From positions 1-58,157 of the IMG/VR virus record IMGVR_UViG_3300025127_000041: a DNA stretch of 58,157 nt; one strand, given 5' to 3'. Under the pieces are notes generated by a model. The model was not told the origin of the DNA and did not search any database. It saw nothing but the letters and a program-made list of their open reading frames with translations. Shown piece after piece: positions 58,031 to 58,157 of the stretch. The number at the start of each line of letters is the position of its first letter. Position 1 is the first letter of the stretch. The DNA is from a virus. Both the position numbers and the translations under genes were made by a program.

Positions 58031-58157
58031 ACCAATCAATTACTATGCTCGCATAATAAATCATATTGCCTCACGCATGTGTGTGCAGACGCACACGTAC
58101 ACACATACGTGTGTACACGCACATGTGCGTACATGCGTACATGCGTACATGCGTACA
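58031..58157. repeat. Right copy of the 127-bp terminal direct repeat
   Basis: Exact copy of bases 1-127. Removing it leaves a 58,030-bp circle in which the non-coding region at the right end runs directly into the one at the left end. Confidence 0.97.

Noticed and set aside
1-58157. Recoded stop codons, as seen in some crAss-like phages
   Set aside because: TAA, TAG and TGA all end well-supported genes at tight junctions, and no long gene has an internal stop of one type.

Overview
The window looks like a complete circular genome of a tailed phage infecting a member of the Bacteroidota, probably a flavobacterium-like host. The last 127 bases repeat the first 127 exactly, so one unit is 58,030 bp. 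A host in this phylum is suggested by many starts preceded by the TAnnTTTG -7 promoter element, by A-rich leaders in place of Shine-Dalgarno sites, by a BACON domain in a tail protein, and by OB-fold and DnaA-domain-IV-like replication proteins of types common in phages of this phylum. TAA, TAG and TGA all end genes, so the standard code fits. I see no integrase, excisionase, reverse transcriptase, CRISPR array or phage RNA polymerase, so I infer an obligately lytic phage. All function calls come from reading the translations; no database search was run.

Layout. The plus strand from about 0.4 to 43.4 kb is the virion and lysis arm. In order it holds: small charged proteins; a groEL/groES chaperonin operon; a lone minus-strand winged-helix regulator that diverges from a run of very small basic and Cys-rich proteins (4.7-6.2 kb); an array of four LamG-like adhesin genes (6.5-9.9 kb); a lysis cassette (10.2-11.8 kb: membrane coiled-coil protein, single-molecule spanin, holin candidate, amidase); then the packaging and head genes (second Cpn10-like protein, possible small terminase, TerL, portal, scaffold-like protein, major capsid protein), neck and ring proteins, a 1389-residue stabilisation-type tail protein ending in a BACON domain, an 848-residue modular fibre with poly-Thr linkers, a putative glycosyltransferase, a GNAT-like protein, internal virion proteins, and a 2929-residue polyvalent protein. 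The order TerL-portal-scaffold-MCP-ring-stabilisation-cargo resembles crAss-like and related podoviruses, though the genome is much shorter than typical Crassvirales genomes.

The minus strand from 57.1 down to 43.4 kb is the early/replication arm. It begins with many small unknown proteins (57.1-51.4 kb), often joined by ATGA stop-start overlaps. These are followed by a conserved OB-like protein, a PD-(D/E)xK nuclease, a DUF3127-type OB-fold protein, a primase-polymerase/SF3 helicase fusion, a SNF2-like helicase, a VRR-NUC nuclease, a DnaA-domain-IV-like protein and a metallophosphoesterase. No DNA polymerase of family A, B or C is visible. The phage probably recruits the host replisome, with its own primase-helicase and perhaps its own origin protein.

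The two arms converge with no spacer at 43,410/43,411. They diverge from a gene-free region of about 1.36 kb across the circle junction (57,086-58,030 plus 1-423), which carries alternating purine-pyrimidine DNA, short tandem repeats, a tRNA-like fold and several hairpins. A second non-coding stretch (54,710-55,051) has ATGTTGGT repeats in both orientations around an AT tract and is my best candidate for the replication origin.
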